Shown here: positions 1 through 5,825 of the stretch, one piece after another
How the letters are laid out: the number at the start of each line of letters is the position of its first letter
How positions within the stretch are numbered: position 1 is the first letter of the stretch
Assembly: GCA_002413185.1 (NCBI GenBank)
Contig: DHWM01000022.1
Coordinates: forward strand, 1-7,196
Length of the DNA stretch: 7,196 bases
DNA from: Actinobacteria bacterium UBA5182
Lineage (GTDB): Bacteria > Actinomycetota > UBA4738
Direction: 5' to 3'
Translations under genes and position numbers: made by a program
The notes under the pieces: model-generated
Told to the model about the DNA's origin: nothing
What the model saw: only the letters and a program-made list of their open reading frames with translations
Database searches by the model: none

Positions 1-204
1 CGACGCGGGCGGCTCACCAGAGCGAACGGTGGCCAGAACCGGGGATGGCGCTCCGGTCATCGACCCACCGCACTCGCCGCAGAACAGGCTCTCGGGCTCG
101 TTGGCGCCGCCGCAGGAGCGGCACACCAGCGCCAGAGGCGACCCGCACTGCAGGCAGAACTTCCTGCCCGTTCGATTCTCGGTCCCACAGCTCGAACACG
201 TCAT
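1..204 (-). CDS. Double zinc-ribbon protein, N-terminal fragment
   Basis: The first 68 residues of a protein that continues past the left edge are visible. It opens MTCSSCGTEN and holds two consecutive zinc ribbons: C3/C6 with C17/C20, and C28/C31 with C42/C45, each a CxxC-x10-CxxC unit. After the second ribbon comes a Gly/Pro/Ser-rich linker. This tandem-ribbon N-terminus is well known in actinobacteria at the head of long multidomain proteins, often with an adenylate/guanylate cyclase domain followed by an AAA-type ATPase and helical repeats. That downstream part is inference, since none of it is in view. The ATG at 204-202 is preceded by a G-rich stretch (AGGGG, about 7 bases upstream) acceptable as a ribosome site. 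The frame stays open to base 1. It is divergent from the membrane protein gene at 352. Ribbon call firm; full-length function uncertain. Confidence 0.82.
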   Translation of the reverse strand, partial: MTCSSCGTENRTGRKFCLQCGSPLALVCRSCGGANEPESLFCGECGGSMTGAPSPVLATVRSGEPPAS

Positions 205-351
205 TCACGGCCCCTGGCCATCCAACCGCGTGAGCGTACAGCCCCTCGCGACCCGAGGACATCGAACAACGTGTGGCGGGCATGTGGCGTCCTGGTGGCG
301 TCGAGGCTGCGCCCCTTGCACCCGAGCCGCTGATCGCCGAACCTTTCGGGC
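205..351. other. Divergent intergenic region
   Basis: This 147-base gap separates the two divergently transcribed genes at 204 (minus) and 352 (plus) and so should carry the promoters of both. I see a TACGCT hexamer on the minus strand near 235-240 that could be a -10 box, but no matching -35 at proper distance. No convincing hairpin, repeat or small gene was found. Confidence 0.4.
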
Positions 352-936
352 ATGGCGATCTCCTCGGCCGGGGCGGAAGCTCGAAGCTGGTTCCTTCCGA
401 AGCGGCTTGTGGCCGACCTCGCATTCACCCTGGGCCGGCTGGCCATCGTCGGGCTGATCGCCATCGGCGTGAGTGGTGGGATCGCCGGCGCGATGGGGTC
501 CCTGTTCGGTGAGCGGTTCGTCTCCGGCGACCTCCCCGACATCACGTATACCCGGGCCCGGTGCACAGACTTCTTCGAGTACTCGCCCGGCGCTCGCTCG
601 TGCGAGGAGGCTGCGACCCATCACCACTACGGCGAGGTCACGACCTACCGCGCCGGCGCCGGCTTCCTGGGGCTGCTGGCACTGGGCGTGTACCTGTTGA
701 TCCGTCGGCGGTTCCGGACCACGCCGTCCACATTGCCGGATGGGTTCGAAGCCACCGTTGGAACCACCTTGTTCGGGGGTGCCGCCGCGGCGCTGCTCTT
801 CTCGTCGTTGCCGTTCGTGGTCCTGGGGCAGGCCGCAGGCTCCGGGCAGTACCTCAGTGCCGGGATCGTGGCGCTCGCGGTAGCCGCCCTGTACGGCGCG
901 TCCCTGTATCGCACATTGCTTCGACGCGCCGCCTGA
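352..936 (+). CDS. Four-segment integral membrane protein, function unknown
   Basis: A 194-residue protein with four likely membrane segments at about 23-50, 100-118, 137-158 and 168-186. Between segments 1 and 2 lies a loop of about 50 residues holding C71, C84 and a TDFFEYSPGARSC stretch followed by three consecutive histidines (90-92). With the N-terminus inside, this loop is outside the cell and the two cysteines could form a disulfide. The protein ends in a short Arg-rich tail. I recognise the general look of an actinobacterial membrane protein but no named family, and assign no function. The ATG at 352 is the only standard start after the in-frame stop at 331-333, apart from a GTG at 409 that would drop 19 residues and begin just before the first membrane segment. 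Neither has a strong ribosome site. It converges with the gene at 974-1261, 37 bases away. Confidence 0.8.
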   Translation: MAISSAGAEARSWFLPKRLVADLAFTLGRLAIVGLIAIGVSGGIAGAMGSLFGERFVSGDLPDITYTRARCTDFFEYSPGARSCEEAATHHHYGEVTTYRAGAGFLGLLALGVYLLIRRRFRTTPSTLPDGFEATVGTTLFGGAAAALLFSSLPFVVLGQAAGSGQYLSAGIVALAVAALYGASLYRTLLRRAA

Positions 937-973
937 GGAAAGAGGCCCGGCCCAGCCGACCACGGCGAGCCCG

Positions 974-1261
974 TCAGGCGCCGGGCGCATCCCCCTCGGG
1001 AAAGGACGCCTCCGAGCTGGCTCGTCGGTACGACACGCTGAACGCCACGATGGACGCGATCAGGGCGATCCCCCCGAGGACCACCGCCGCCGTGGCGCGC
1101 TTGGTCCGGTGGACGGTCACGCCGGAGAGCCGCCCCAGGAAAGAGGGGAGCTTGTCAGCCGCCACCGCGAAATACACCAGGCCGGTCGCGAGCAGCAGGA
1201 TCGCCCCGATCAGAAGCACGAACCCCGCGACACGCATCCCGGTGGAACCGCTCCGCGCCAC
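974..1261 (-). CDS. Small two-segment membrane protein, function unknown
   Basis: A 95-residue protein with hydrophobic segments at about 10-32 and 57-76. The connecting loop contains DKLPSFLGR and the basic HRTKR just before the second segment, and the C-terminal tail is polar and acidic. The LPSF-loop-HxxKR layout resembles small actinobacterial hypothetical membrane proteins, but I cannot name a family. The start is GTG at 1261-1259, well supported by a GAGGAG ribosome site six bases upstream; an internal ATG at codon 9 lacks such a site. A TAGGCT hexamer on the minus strand at 1295-1300 could be a -10 box about 27 bases upstream of the mRNA leader, though I see no good -35. It is divergent from the NTF2-like gene at 1432 and probably monocistronic. 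Confidence 0.82.
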   Translation of the reverse strand: MARSGSTGMRVAGFVLLIGAILLLATGLVYFAVAADKLPSFLGRLSGVTVHRTKRATAAVVLGGIALIASIVAFSVSYRRASSEASFPEGDAPGA

Positions 1262-1267
1262 GTGAAG

Positions 1268-1273
1268 CTCCTC
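1268..1273 (-). promoter_or_regulatory. Ribosome binding site fixing the GTG start at 1261
   Basis: The minus strand reads GAGGAG here, six bases before GTG at 1261-1259. This is among the best Shine-Dalgarno matches in the window and supports the GTG over the internal ATG at codon 9. Confidence 0.75.
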
Positions 1274-1347
1274 AGAAGTCGGCTTCGTCGCGTGAGCCTA
1301 CCCCTCCCTGGTGGGTCTTGCCTCGACGCCCCCTGGGGGATGGGCGC

Positions 1348-1377
1348 TTGCCCCGCTTCCCCTTCGGGGGGTAGCCT
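1348..1377 (+). promoter_or_regulatory. Putative promoter of the NTF2-like gene, with palindromic spacer
   Basis: A TTGCCC hexamer (1348-1353) and a TAGCCT hexamer (1372-1377) are separated by 18 bases, giving a plausible -35/-10 pair whose transcript would begin near 1384, about 48 bases before the ATG at 1432. The spacer contains a hairpin: CCCC-TTCG-GGGG at 1359-1370, extendable to GCT/AGC with one bulge. Hexamers this short turn up by chance in GC-rich DNA, so the promoter is tentative; the palindrome itself is seen directly. Confidence 0.35.
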
Positions 1378-1431
1378 GGGCGGGAAGTCCATCGCGCGGC
1401 GGAGCACCGCGCCGAAGGAAGGGAGAGACGG

Positions 1432-1803
1432 ATGGGTGATGGCAGCGCGATCGTGGAGCGGTACAAGCAGGCGCTCCAGAACCAGGACATGAGCGTCCTG
1501 GACGAGATCTACGCCGACGACGCGGTCCAGGAGTGGCCCCAGTCGGGCGAGCGGATCGTCGGGAAGGCCAACATCAAGGCCATCAACGAGAACTATCCCG
1601 GGTTCCCCAAAGCCACCGAGCGCAGGACCATGGGCAGCGGCGACATCTGGATCCTGGAGACAGAGCTCGACTACGACGGCCAGCGGTTCAACTCCGTCAG
1701 CATCCTCGAGATCAAGGACGGGAAGATCGCCAAGGAGACCGATTACTTCGGGTCGCCCTTCGAGGCCCCGGAGTGGCGTTCCCAGTGGGTCGAAAAGAGC
1801 TGA
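1432..1803 (+). CDS. NTF2/SnoaL-like family protein
   Basis: This 123-residue protein has the size and order of a SnoaL-like, NTF2-fold single-domain protein. An N-terminal helix region (about 4-19, VERYKQALQNQD) is followed by the typical LDEIYADDAV strand, a GKANIKAINENYP helix, and the C-terminal sheet with ILEIKDGKIAKETDYFG (about 91-107). The family forms cone-shaped, usually dimeric pockets. Members include isomerases, cyclases and many proteins of unknown substrate, so no reaction can be assigned. The C-terminal PFEAPEWRSQWVE segment looks like that of a common actinobacterial subgroup. No signal peptide is present, so it should be cytoplasmic. The ATG has a strong ribosome site, AAGGAAGGGAG at 1415-1425, six bases upstream. 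It stands alone, convergent with the diguanylate cyclase gene. Confidence 0.9.
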   Translation: MGDGSAIVERYKQALQNQDMSVLDEIYADDAVQEWPQSGERIVGKANIKAINENYPGFPKATERRTMGSGDIWILETELDYDGQRFNSVSILEIKDGKIAKETDYFGSPFEAPEWRSQWVEKS

Positions 1804-1842
1804 CCCGGCACTAGCTCCTGAATTGGCCGAGCTGGGACCGGG
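1804..1842. terminator. Possible bidirectional hairpin terminator
   Basis: CCCGG (1804-1808) and CTAGCTC pair with GAGCTGG and CCGGG (1838-1842) around an 11-base loop at 1818-1828, with a two-base internal mismatch. It starts right after the stop codon at 1801-1803 and lies in the 73-base gap between two convergent genes. There is no T tract on either strand, so it would be a hairpin-only terminator if it is one. Confidence 0.42.
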
Positions 1843-1876
1843 ACGGGACTGAATGTCGCGTCGGCCTTAGGAGGAT

Positions 1877-2905
1877 TCAGTGGGCGGCGCGGCTCCTCCG
1901 CCCGTCGGTGTCGACGTTCGAACCTCGCGCTTCGGGCAGCACCAGCGTCGCCCTTCTGCCCTCGACGACGCGAACGTCGATGATGTCCTTGCCGGCGTGC
2001 TTCGCCGCGTACAGGGACTCGTCGGCCTCCGAGATCATGTCGTGGATGGAGGCGGGCGCTTCGACGAACGTGGCCACGCCGGCGCTCACGGTGACCGCCC
2101 TTCCTTGTGCGGTGATCCCGAGTCGGACCTGCTCTCGGAGCCGGTTCGCGGTGAGCCGTGCCGCTTCCGCCGAGGTATCGGGCAGCAGCACCGCGAACTC
2201 ATCGCCGCCCAGGCGGGACGCCACGTCGGTCGGCCGAAGTCCTTCTCTCAGCACCTTGCCCAGGTCACGCAGTACCTGGTCGCCGGCGGGATGGCCCAGC
2301 TCGTCGTTGATCGCCTTGAAGTCGTCCAGGTCGAGGGAGACGACCGAAAGCGGCCGGCCCGACCGTCGCATCCGCGAGAGCTCCCGCCACGCCGACTCCG
2401 TGAAGGACCGGAAGTTCGGGAGCTCCGTCAACGGGTCGGTCCTGGCGAGCTGACGCTCCGCGGCCAGCGCCCGCTTCAGGGAAACCGGTGCGGCCACCAC
2501 GATCCAATACGCCCCGAACCGCATCGACGCGTTCCAGATCGCCGTGGCCAGGGTGAATCCGTGGGCGTGGACGTGGGTCAACTCGCTGATGAAGCCCGCC
2601 ACGGTCGCCACGACCGCCACCCCGAATGCGTGGTCTCGATTCCCGTACCAGCTGACCGCGGCGACCGGGGCGGCGTAGAGAAGCACCATGGACACGGCGG
2701 GCCCGATGGAGCGGTCCACCAGAGCGATGGCGATCACGGTCGCGACCGCGAGCCAGGCCAGCGCACCGGCGGACAGGCGGGACAGCCGGCGGGAGATGTC
2801 GAGGGACGACGAAGAGGACACACCACGAGCCATCCCTTTGCTATCGGCCGTCGAGGGACGGCGGTTAAGCCATTGGTTGTAGCGAAAACGTGCTGAACCG
2901 ACCAA
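1877..2905 (-). CDS. Membrane-anchored diguanylate cyclase (GGDEF)
   Basis: This 342-residue protein makes cyclic di-GMP from two GTP. Four hydrophobic segments (about 45-64, 67-87, 92-109, 121-142) form an integral-membrane sensor, followed by a short linker and a full GGDEF domain (about 151-310). Visible motifs are LARTDPLTELPN (153-164), LDLDDFKAIND (191-201), the signature GGDEF (233-237), and the RxxD inhibitory site R224-D227 five residues before it. The domain should be active and product-inhibited. The tail after 311 is basic and polar. The ligand of the membrane part is unknown. I take TTG at 2905-2903 as start because GGGGGAG lies five bases upstream; ATG at 2833-2831 (codon 25) is an alternative, but its AAAGGG abuts the start. 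It is divergent from the propeller gene and convergent with the NTF2-like gene. Confidence 0.93.
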   Translation of the reverse strand: MVGSARFRYNQWLNRRPSTADSKGMARGVSSSSSLDISRRLSRLSAGALAWLAVATVIAIALVDRSIGPAVSMVLLYAAPVAAVSWYGNRDHAFGVAVVATVAGFISELTHVHAHGFTLATAIWNASMRFGAYWIVVAAPVSLKRALAAERQLARTDPLTELPNFRSFTESAWRELSRMRRSGRPLSVVSLDLDDFKAINDELGHPAGDQVLRDLGKVLREGLRPTDVASRLGGDEFAVLLPDTSAEAARLTANRLREQVRLGITAQGRAVTVSAGVATFVEAPASIHDMISEADESLYAAKHAGKDIIDVRVVEGRRATLVLPEARGSNVDTDGRRSRAAH

Positions 2906-2910
2906 AGTCT

Positions 2911-2917
2911 CTCCCCC
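2911..2917 (-). promoter_or_regulatory. Ribosome binding site favouring the TTG start at 2905
   Basis: The minus strand reads GGGGGAG, five bases before TTG at 2905-2903. The similar GGGAGAGAC sequence before the NTF2-like gene shows this is a usual ribosome site here. It is the main reason to prefer TTG over ATG at 2833. Confidence 0.55.
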
Positions 2918-2996
2918 GCCCCTCTCTCAAACGGTGCCCGCGCCGGATTGGCGCGAGGCCGCTGGCGCTCCTCTGCCGTACCGTGGCTCCGATCCG

Positions 2997-4288
2997 ATGA
3001 ATGGCAGGAGGAACCACGCGGTCCTGGCCTGCGCCCTCGCCATGGTGACGGCGGCTTCGGCGTGCACGCACTCCACGGCCCCGCCGCTCCGCCGAAGGAC
3101 GCCGGCGACGTCGAGGGCGAGTGCCGCGCCGCCGCCCCTGCTCTTTTTCCAGCCGCGCGTCCTCACCGGGGCCACTCCCTTCACGTCGTGCCACACCTCC
3201 GGGCGTTCCTTCGTCTACGCCGAGGTCGGGCCGTGGATCGCGGTGGATCCGAGCGACCCGACTCATCAGATCGCCGCGTGGCAGCAGGACCGCGGCTTCA
3301 CCGGAGGCGCCAGGGGGATGGTCACCGCCTGGACCGCCGACGGGGGCGCGACCTGGAGCACTGCCGTCCCTTCGAACCTGACCACCTGCACCAAAGGTGC
3401 CCCTACGTCATAGCCAGCGACCCGGTCACTTCGGTGGGGGCGGGCGGGCGTACCTGTCCACGATGGGCGTTCGCCCAGGGGACCTCGACGACGTGGTGGT
3501 GCATACCTCGGCCGACGGGGGCCGAACGTGGCAGAGGCCGTAGATGTCCGGAGGGGACGAATGGGCGCCGGGTCAGCGGACAAGGAGTTCATCGTGGCCG
3601 ACCCCCGGACCCCGGGACTGGCCTACGTGGTGTGGGTGGAACATCGGAAGGGCAAGGCCGGCGAGCCGCCCATCGTGAACTCTGCGTTTCTCTCACGGAC
3701 CCAGGACGGGGGGCGGAAGTGGTCGGCACCGAGTCTCCCGTACGGCGCACGTACACAGACACAGTTCCACCAGCTGGCCGTGCTCCCCGACGGCTCCCTC
3801 CTGGACGCCTTCGTCGAGCAATTTCCGCACGAACCGGGCAATCGGGAGCCTCCGGCCCGCATCGCCGTCACCACGTCCGCCGTCCACGGGCGAACGTGGA
3901 CCACGCCGAGGTTCGTCACTCGGTTCCCACTGACCTTCGTCCAGGACCCCACGCGAAAGGCCCGCGTCCGGGCCGGGGCTCTGACGTTCTCCATGGCAGT
4001 CGCTCCGGGAGGCCGGATCTACATCGCGTGGACGGACGCGCTCCTGACCGACATGTGGTTCGCGTGGTCGTCCGACCTCGGCATCACTGGCACGCATCGG
4101 TCATCGCCGGGCCGTTCGACCTGCACACCGCCGCCCTCACCCGGGAGGGGGACTTCGTGGGCGACTACGAAGGGCTGGAGGCGGTGCCTGGTGGGTTCGT
4201 GGCGCTCTACGCCATGGCCAAGCCTGAGGCCAAGCTGGGCGCGACCGACGTGTTCTTCTCGCGCATCACGCTCCCCCGGGAGGGGTGA
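2997..4288 (+). pseudogene. Asp-box beta-propeller (BNR/sialidase-like), frameshifted
   Basis: A secreted propeller protein of about 431 residues, readable only after four frame changes. Segment 1 (2997 to about 3400) starts MNGRR with a signal peptide ending TAASAC, a weak lipobox. Segment 2 (about 3401-3440) reads YVIASDPVTSVGAGG. Segment 3 (about 3448-3540) reads AYLSTMGV to GRTWQRP and hits TAG at 3541. Segment 4 (about 3544-4085) covers VDVRRG to SSDLGIT. Segment 5 (about 4088-4288) runs from WHASVIAGPFDL to the stop. Asp-boxes are TADGGATW, SADGGRTW, TQDGGRKW and SSDLGITW, with a degenerate SAVHGRTW, marking propeller blades. The family includes sialidases and other glycan-binding proteins; I see no basis to claim sialidase activity. 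Each junction is repaired by restoring one missing base. It is either a recently decayed gene or a locally faulty sequence. No clear ribosome site precedes the ATG. Confidence 0.8.
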
Positions 4289-4679
4289 GCTTCGCCAGGC
4301 GCCACAGCGCCGCCAGCCCCTCCTCGCTCCCCGGCCAGCTCCGCCTGATCACTTCAGGCCCGGCTCGCCGAACCACCGATCGCAGCGCGGCGGCCACGAT
4401 GATGGCGTCGTCCGCGTACCCGATCACCGGGATGAAGTCGGGGACGAGGTCGAACGGCATGGCCAGGTAGGCGAACAGCAGCCACAACCGAACCCGAACT
4501 CCCCGAGGCACGCTGCGATCCATGGCCAGGCGCTTCAGCAGCCGCAGCGCATCGGGGAGAAGGCGCATGGCCTCCTTCAGCACCGGACCCTTCGGCCGGG
4601 CCAGGAGGAGGTACAGCATCAGGATGACCCACGCCGCGGCCATGGCGATGCCGATCCCGATGAGCACCCGTAGGAACAA
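4266..4679 (-). CDS. YkvA/DUF1232 family membrane protein
   Basis: A 137-residue protein with an N-terminal membrane segment (about 4-27) and the DUF1232 (YkvA) signature at about 71-91: YLAMPFDLVPDFIPVIGYAD followed by D91. This PxDLxPDFIPxxGxxDD core is diagnostic of the family, whose biochemical role is not established. A basic, helical linker (28-64) leads into it. The start is TTG at 4679-4677, 18 bases after the PAP2 stop, which points to co-transcription and possible translational coupling; AGGCGG lies immediately before it. GTG at 4667 is a possible alternative with little change to the protein. An in-frame stop lies 21 bases upstream of the TTG. The 3' end overlaps the tail of the convergent propeller gene by 23 bases. 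Confidence 0.88.
   Translation of the reverse strand: MFLRVLIGIGIAMAAAWVILMLYLLLARPKGPVLKEAMRLLPDALRLLKRLAMDRSVPRGVRVRLWLLFAYLAMPFDLVPDFIPVIGYADDAIIVAAALRSVVRRAGPEVIRRSWPGSEEGLAALWRLAKLTPPGGA
4270..4290. terminator. Hairpin over the overlapping 3' ends of two convergent genes
   Basis: GCTC-CCCC (4270-4277) pairs with GGGG-(T)-GAGC (4282-4290) around a GGGA loop, giving eight base pairs with one bulged T. It contains the propeller gene's stop codon (4286-4288) and the last codons of the YkvA gene. Being symmetrical, it could end transcription from both sides. No T tract follows on either strand. Confidence 0.4.
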
Positions 4680-4697
4680 CCGCCTGTCGCCCCCGCT

Positions 4698-5372
4698 TCA
4701 CGTCGAACCCGGCGGTCCGGAGCCGGGCCCGGGCCGCCCGGGCCACATCTTCCGATGGAACACGCCCATTCGAACAGCGTGCAGAGACACCATGAGCCAC
4801 GCGGCTCCGAGAACCGCACCAGCCACGACGTCCGTCGGGTAGTGCAGCCCACGGTACAGCCGCGACCCTGCCACGAGCACGGGCATGACGAAGGCGAACA
4901 CCGCCACCAGGACGTGCACGAGCGTGCCGCGGAACCGCTCCGACGCCAGGATGGCCAGGGTTCCGTACAGGACCACGGATGCGGATGTATGACCGGAGGG
5001 GAAGCTCGAGGTCGGAGGCGCTCGGTCCAGGCGCAGCACGGGAGGGCGGGGGCGATGGACCAGGGCGGTGATGCTCAGGAAGATGCCGACCTCTCCGATC
5101 AGCGCCACCACCAGCATGGCCGGCTCACGCCACCGCCTCCACGTGGCTCCGGCCATGGCCGCCAGCCCCAGCCCCACGATCACGACGACCTTGGTGCCGG
5201 CCATGTCGGAGAGGATCCGGGTGACGCCGTTCATCACGGCGTCCCGATGCTCGGCCAGCCATCGCTCGGTGGCCAGGTCGAATCGGCCGATGGCGTCGTG
5301 GCTCGCCACATGGGTGAGCAGGAATCCGAAGCCCACCCAGATCGCGGTGACCGCCACGGCCCACGCCACCAC
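4698..5372 (-). CDS. PAP2-superfamily membrane phosphatase
   Basis: This 224-residue integral membrane protein has the three PAP2 motifs. Motif 1 is present as HRPRP (106-110), but the usual lysine position holds T102. Motif 2 is SSFPSGHTS with H128. Motif 3 is SR-x5-H-x3-D: S170, R171, H177 (nucleophile), D181. About six hydrophobic segments fit the family. Members remove phosphate from lipid phosphates such as phosphatidic acid or polyprenyl pyrophosphate, with the active site facing outward; the substrate here is not determined. The tail is Gly/Pro-rich. The start is doubtful: GTG at 5372-5370 or the next codon, with no ribosome site and the first membrane segment beginning at once. The frame stays open upstream and reads like protein (ARLVRAFRGPVAGSPAFLY) but has no ATG, GTG or TTG. 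It is followed after 18 bases by the YkvA gene, probably as an operon. Confidence 0.9.
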   Translation of the reverse strand: MVAWAVAVTAIWVGFGFLLTHVASHDAIGRFDLATERWLAEHRDAVMNGVTRILSDMAGTKVVVIVGLGLAAMAGATWRRWREPAMLVVALIGEVGIFLSITALVHRPRPPVLRLDRAPPTSSFPSGHTSASVVLYGTLAILASERFRGTLVHVLVAVFAFVMPVLVAGSRLYRGLHYPTDVVAGAVLGAAWLMVSLHAVRMGVFHRKMWPGRPGPGSGPPGST

Positions 5373-5445
5373 GTACAGGAATGCCGGGGACCCGGCGACG
5401 GGCCCCCGAAACGCCCGGACCAGACGAGCCTCAGCCTGGAGGGGT

Positions 5446-5464
5446 GGCCGCCCGAGGGGCGGCC
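5446..5464. terminator. Perfect GC hairpin between the 33-residue gene and PAP2 gene
   Basis: GGCCGCCC (5446-5453) and GGGCGGCC (5457-5464) form a perfect eight-base-pair stem with a three-base loop. It lies 66 bases beyond the stop of the small membrane protein gene and 74 bases before the PAP2 start. No T tract follows, so it could be a hairpin-only terminator, a processing site or a leader structure. Confidence 0.35.
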
Positions 5465-5529
5465 GCTCGCTCCCTCCCGCTCGAGGCCGTCCTGCCCTGG
5501 TCAGCGTCTCGGCTGCTGCGGGGAGCGCA

Positions 5530-5631
5530 TCAGACCCCGCGCTCCCGCCCGAACAGGAAATACAGGGCCGCCACCACGATGAGGATGAGGATGATCAGTC
5601 CGACGAGCCCGAGCCCAAGCGCTCCGACCAT
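5530..5631 (-). CDS. 33-residue single-pass membrane protein
   Basis: A short gene starting ATG at 5631-5629 and ending TGA at 5532-5530. The product starts MVGALGLGLVGLIILILIVV and continues AALYFLFGRERGV: one membrane segment from about residue 3 to 27, then a short charged tail, giving an N-out/C-in orientation by the positive-inside rule. The evidence for a real gene is the excellent ribosome site AAAGGAG seven bases before the ATG, the uniformly hydrophobic frame, and a well-shaped basic end. A TAGGAT hexamer on the minus strand at 5676-5681 could be its -10 box. Small membrane proteins of this kind are common in actinobacteria and mostly unstudied; no function is assigned. It is upstream of, and on the same strand as, the PAP2 and YkvA genes, with a 157-base gap containing a hairpin, so co-transcription is possible but not certain. 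Confidence 0.72.
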   Translation of the reverse strand: MVGALGLGLVGLIILILIVVAALYFLFGRERGV

Positions 5632-5825
5632 TCTGCCGCTCCTTTCGTCCTCGGACACCGTGGGAAGGCGGCCGAATCCTACCCGCAGTCGGCCCCCGCC
5701 AGTCCCTCAAGCGCGGGGCCATGTCCGACGACACTTTCAAAGGGGGCGGGGCTTGCCCTGCTCACCCTGGCTAGGCGGATCCACCCCGCAGCCAGACGTG
5801 GCGAACGGAGAGAGAAGCAGCACCC
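5632..5825. other. Divergent intergenic region before the PAS-GGDEF-EAL gene
   Basis: This 194-base gap lies between the 33-residue gene (minus) and the PAS-GGDEF-EAL gene (plus) and should contain both promoters. On the minus strand there is AAAGGAG at the small gene's start and TAGGAT at 5676-5681 as a possible -10. On the plus strand TTGCCC at 5753 and TAGGCG further right are only 13 bases apart, too close for a normal promoter. No riboswitch-like structure or repeat was recognised. Confidence 0.4.

Noticed and set aside
945..986. Inverted repeat GCCCGGC/GCCGGGC as a terminator between convergent genes
   Set aside because: The stem is only seven pairs with a 28-base loop, and one arm lies inside the coding end of the 974-1261 gene; easily chance in GC-rich DNA.
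205..990. Long minus-strand open frame of 261 codons
   Set aside because: It crosses the convincing plus-strand membrane protein, is low in hydrophobic order and rich in Arg/Gly/Pro as expected of a shadow frame in GC-rich DNA.
1329..1339. CCCCC-T-GGGGG palindrome as a hairpin
   Set aside because: A one-base loop cannot close the full stem; a shorter stem would be too weak to claim.
3393..3543. Programmed ribosomal frameshifting in the propeller gene
   Set aside because: Four separate events would be needed, and no slippery heptamer with a following structure is evident at the junctions.
2948..4288. 446-codon plus-strand frame across the propeller locus as one gene
   Set aside because: Only its short stretch near 3401-3440 and its last part (about 4088-4288) match the propeller; the rest is Arg-rich shadow sequence, and it lacks a signal peptide.
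5632..5825. Cyclic di-GMP riboswitch before the PAS-GGDEF-EAL gene
   Set aside because: No GEMM-type conserved sequence blocks or paired stems were found in the leader.
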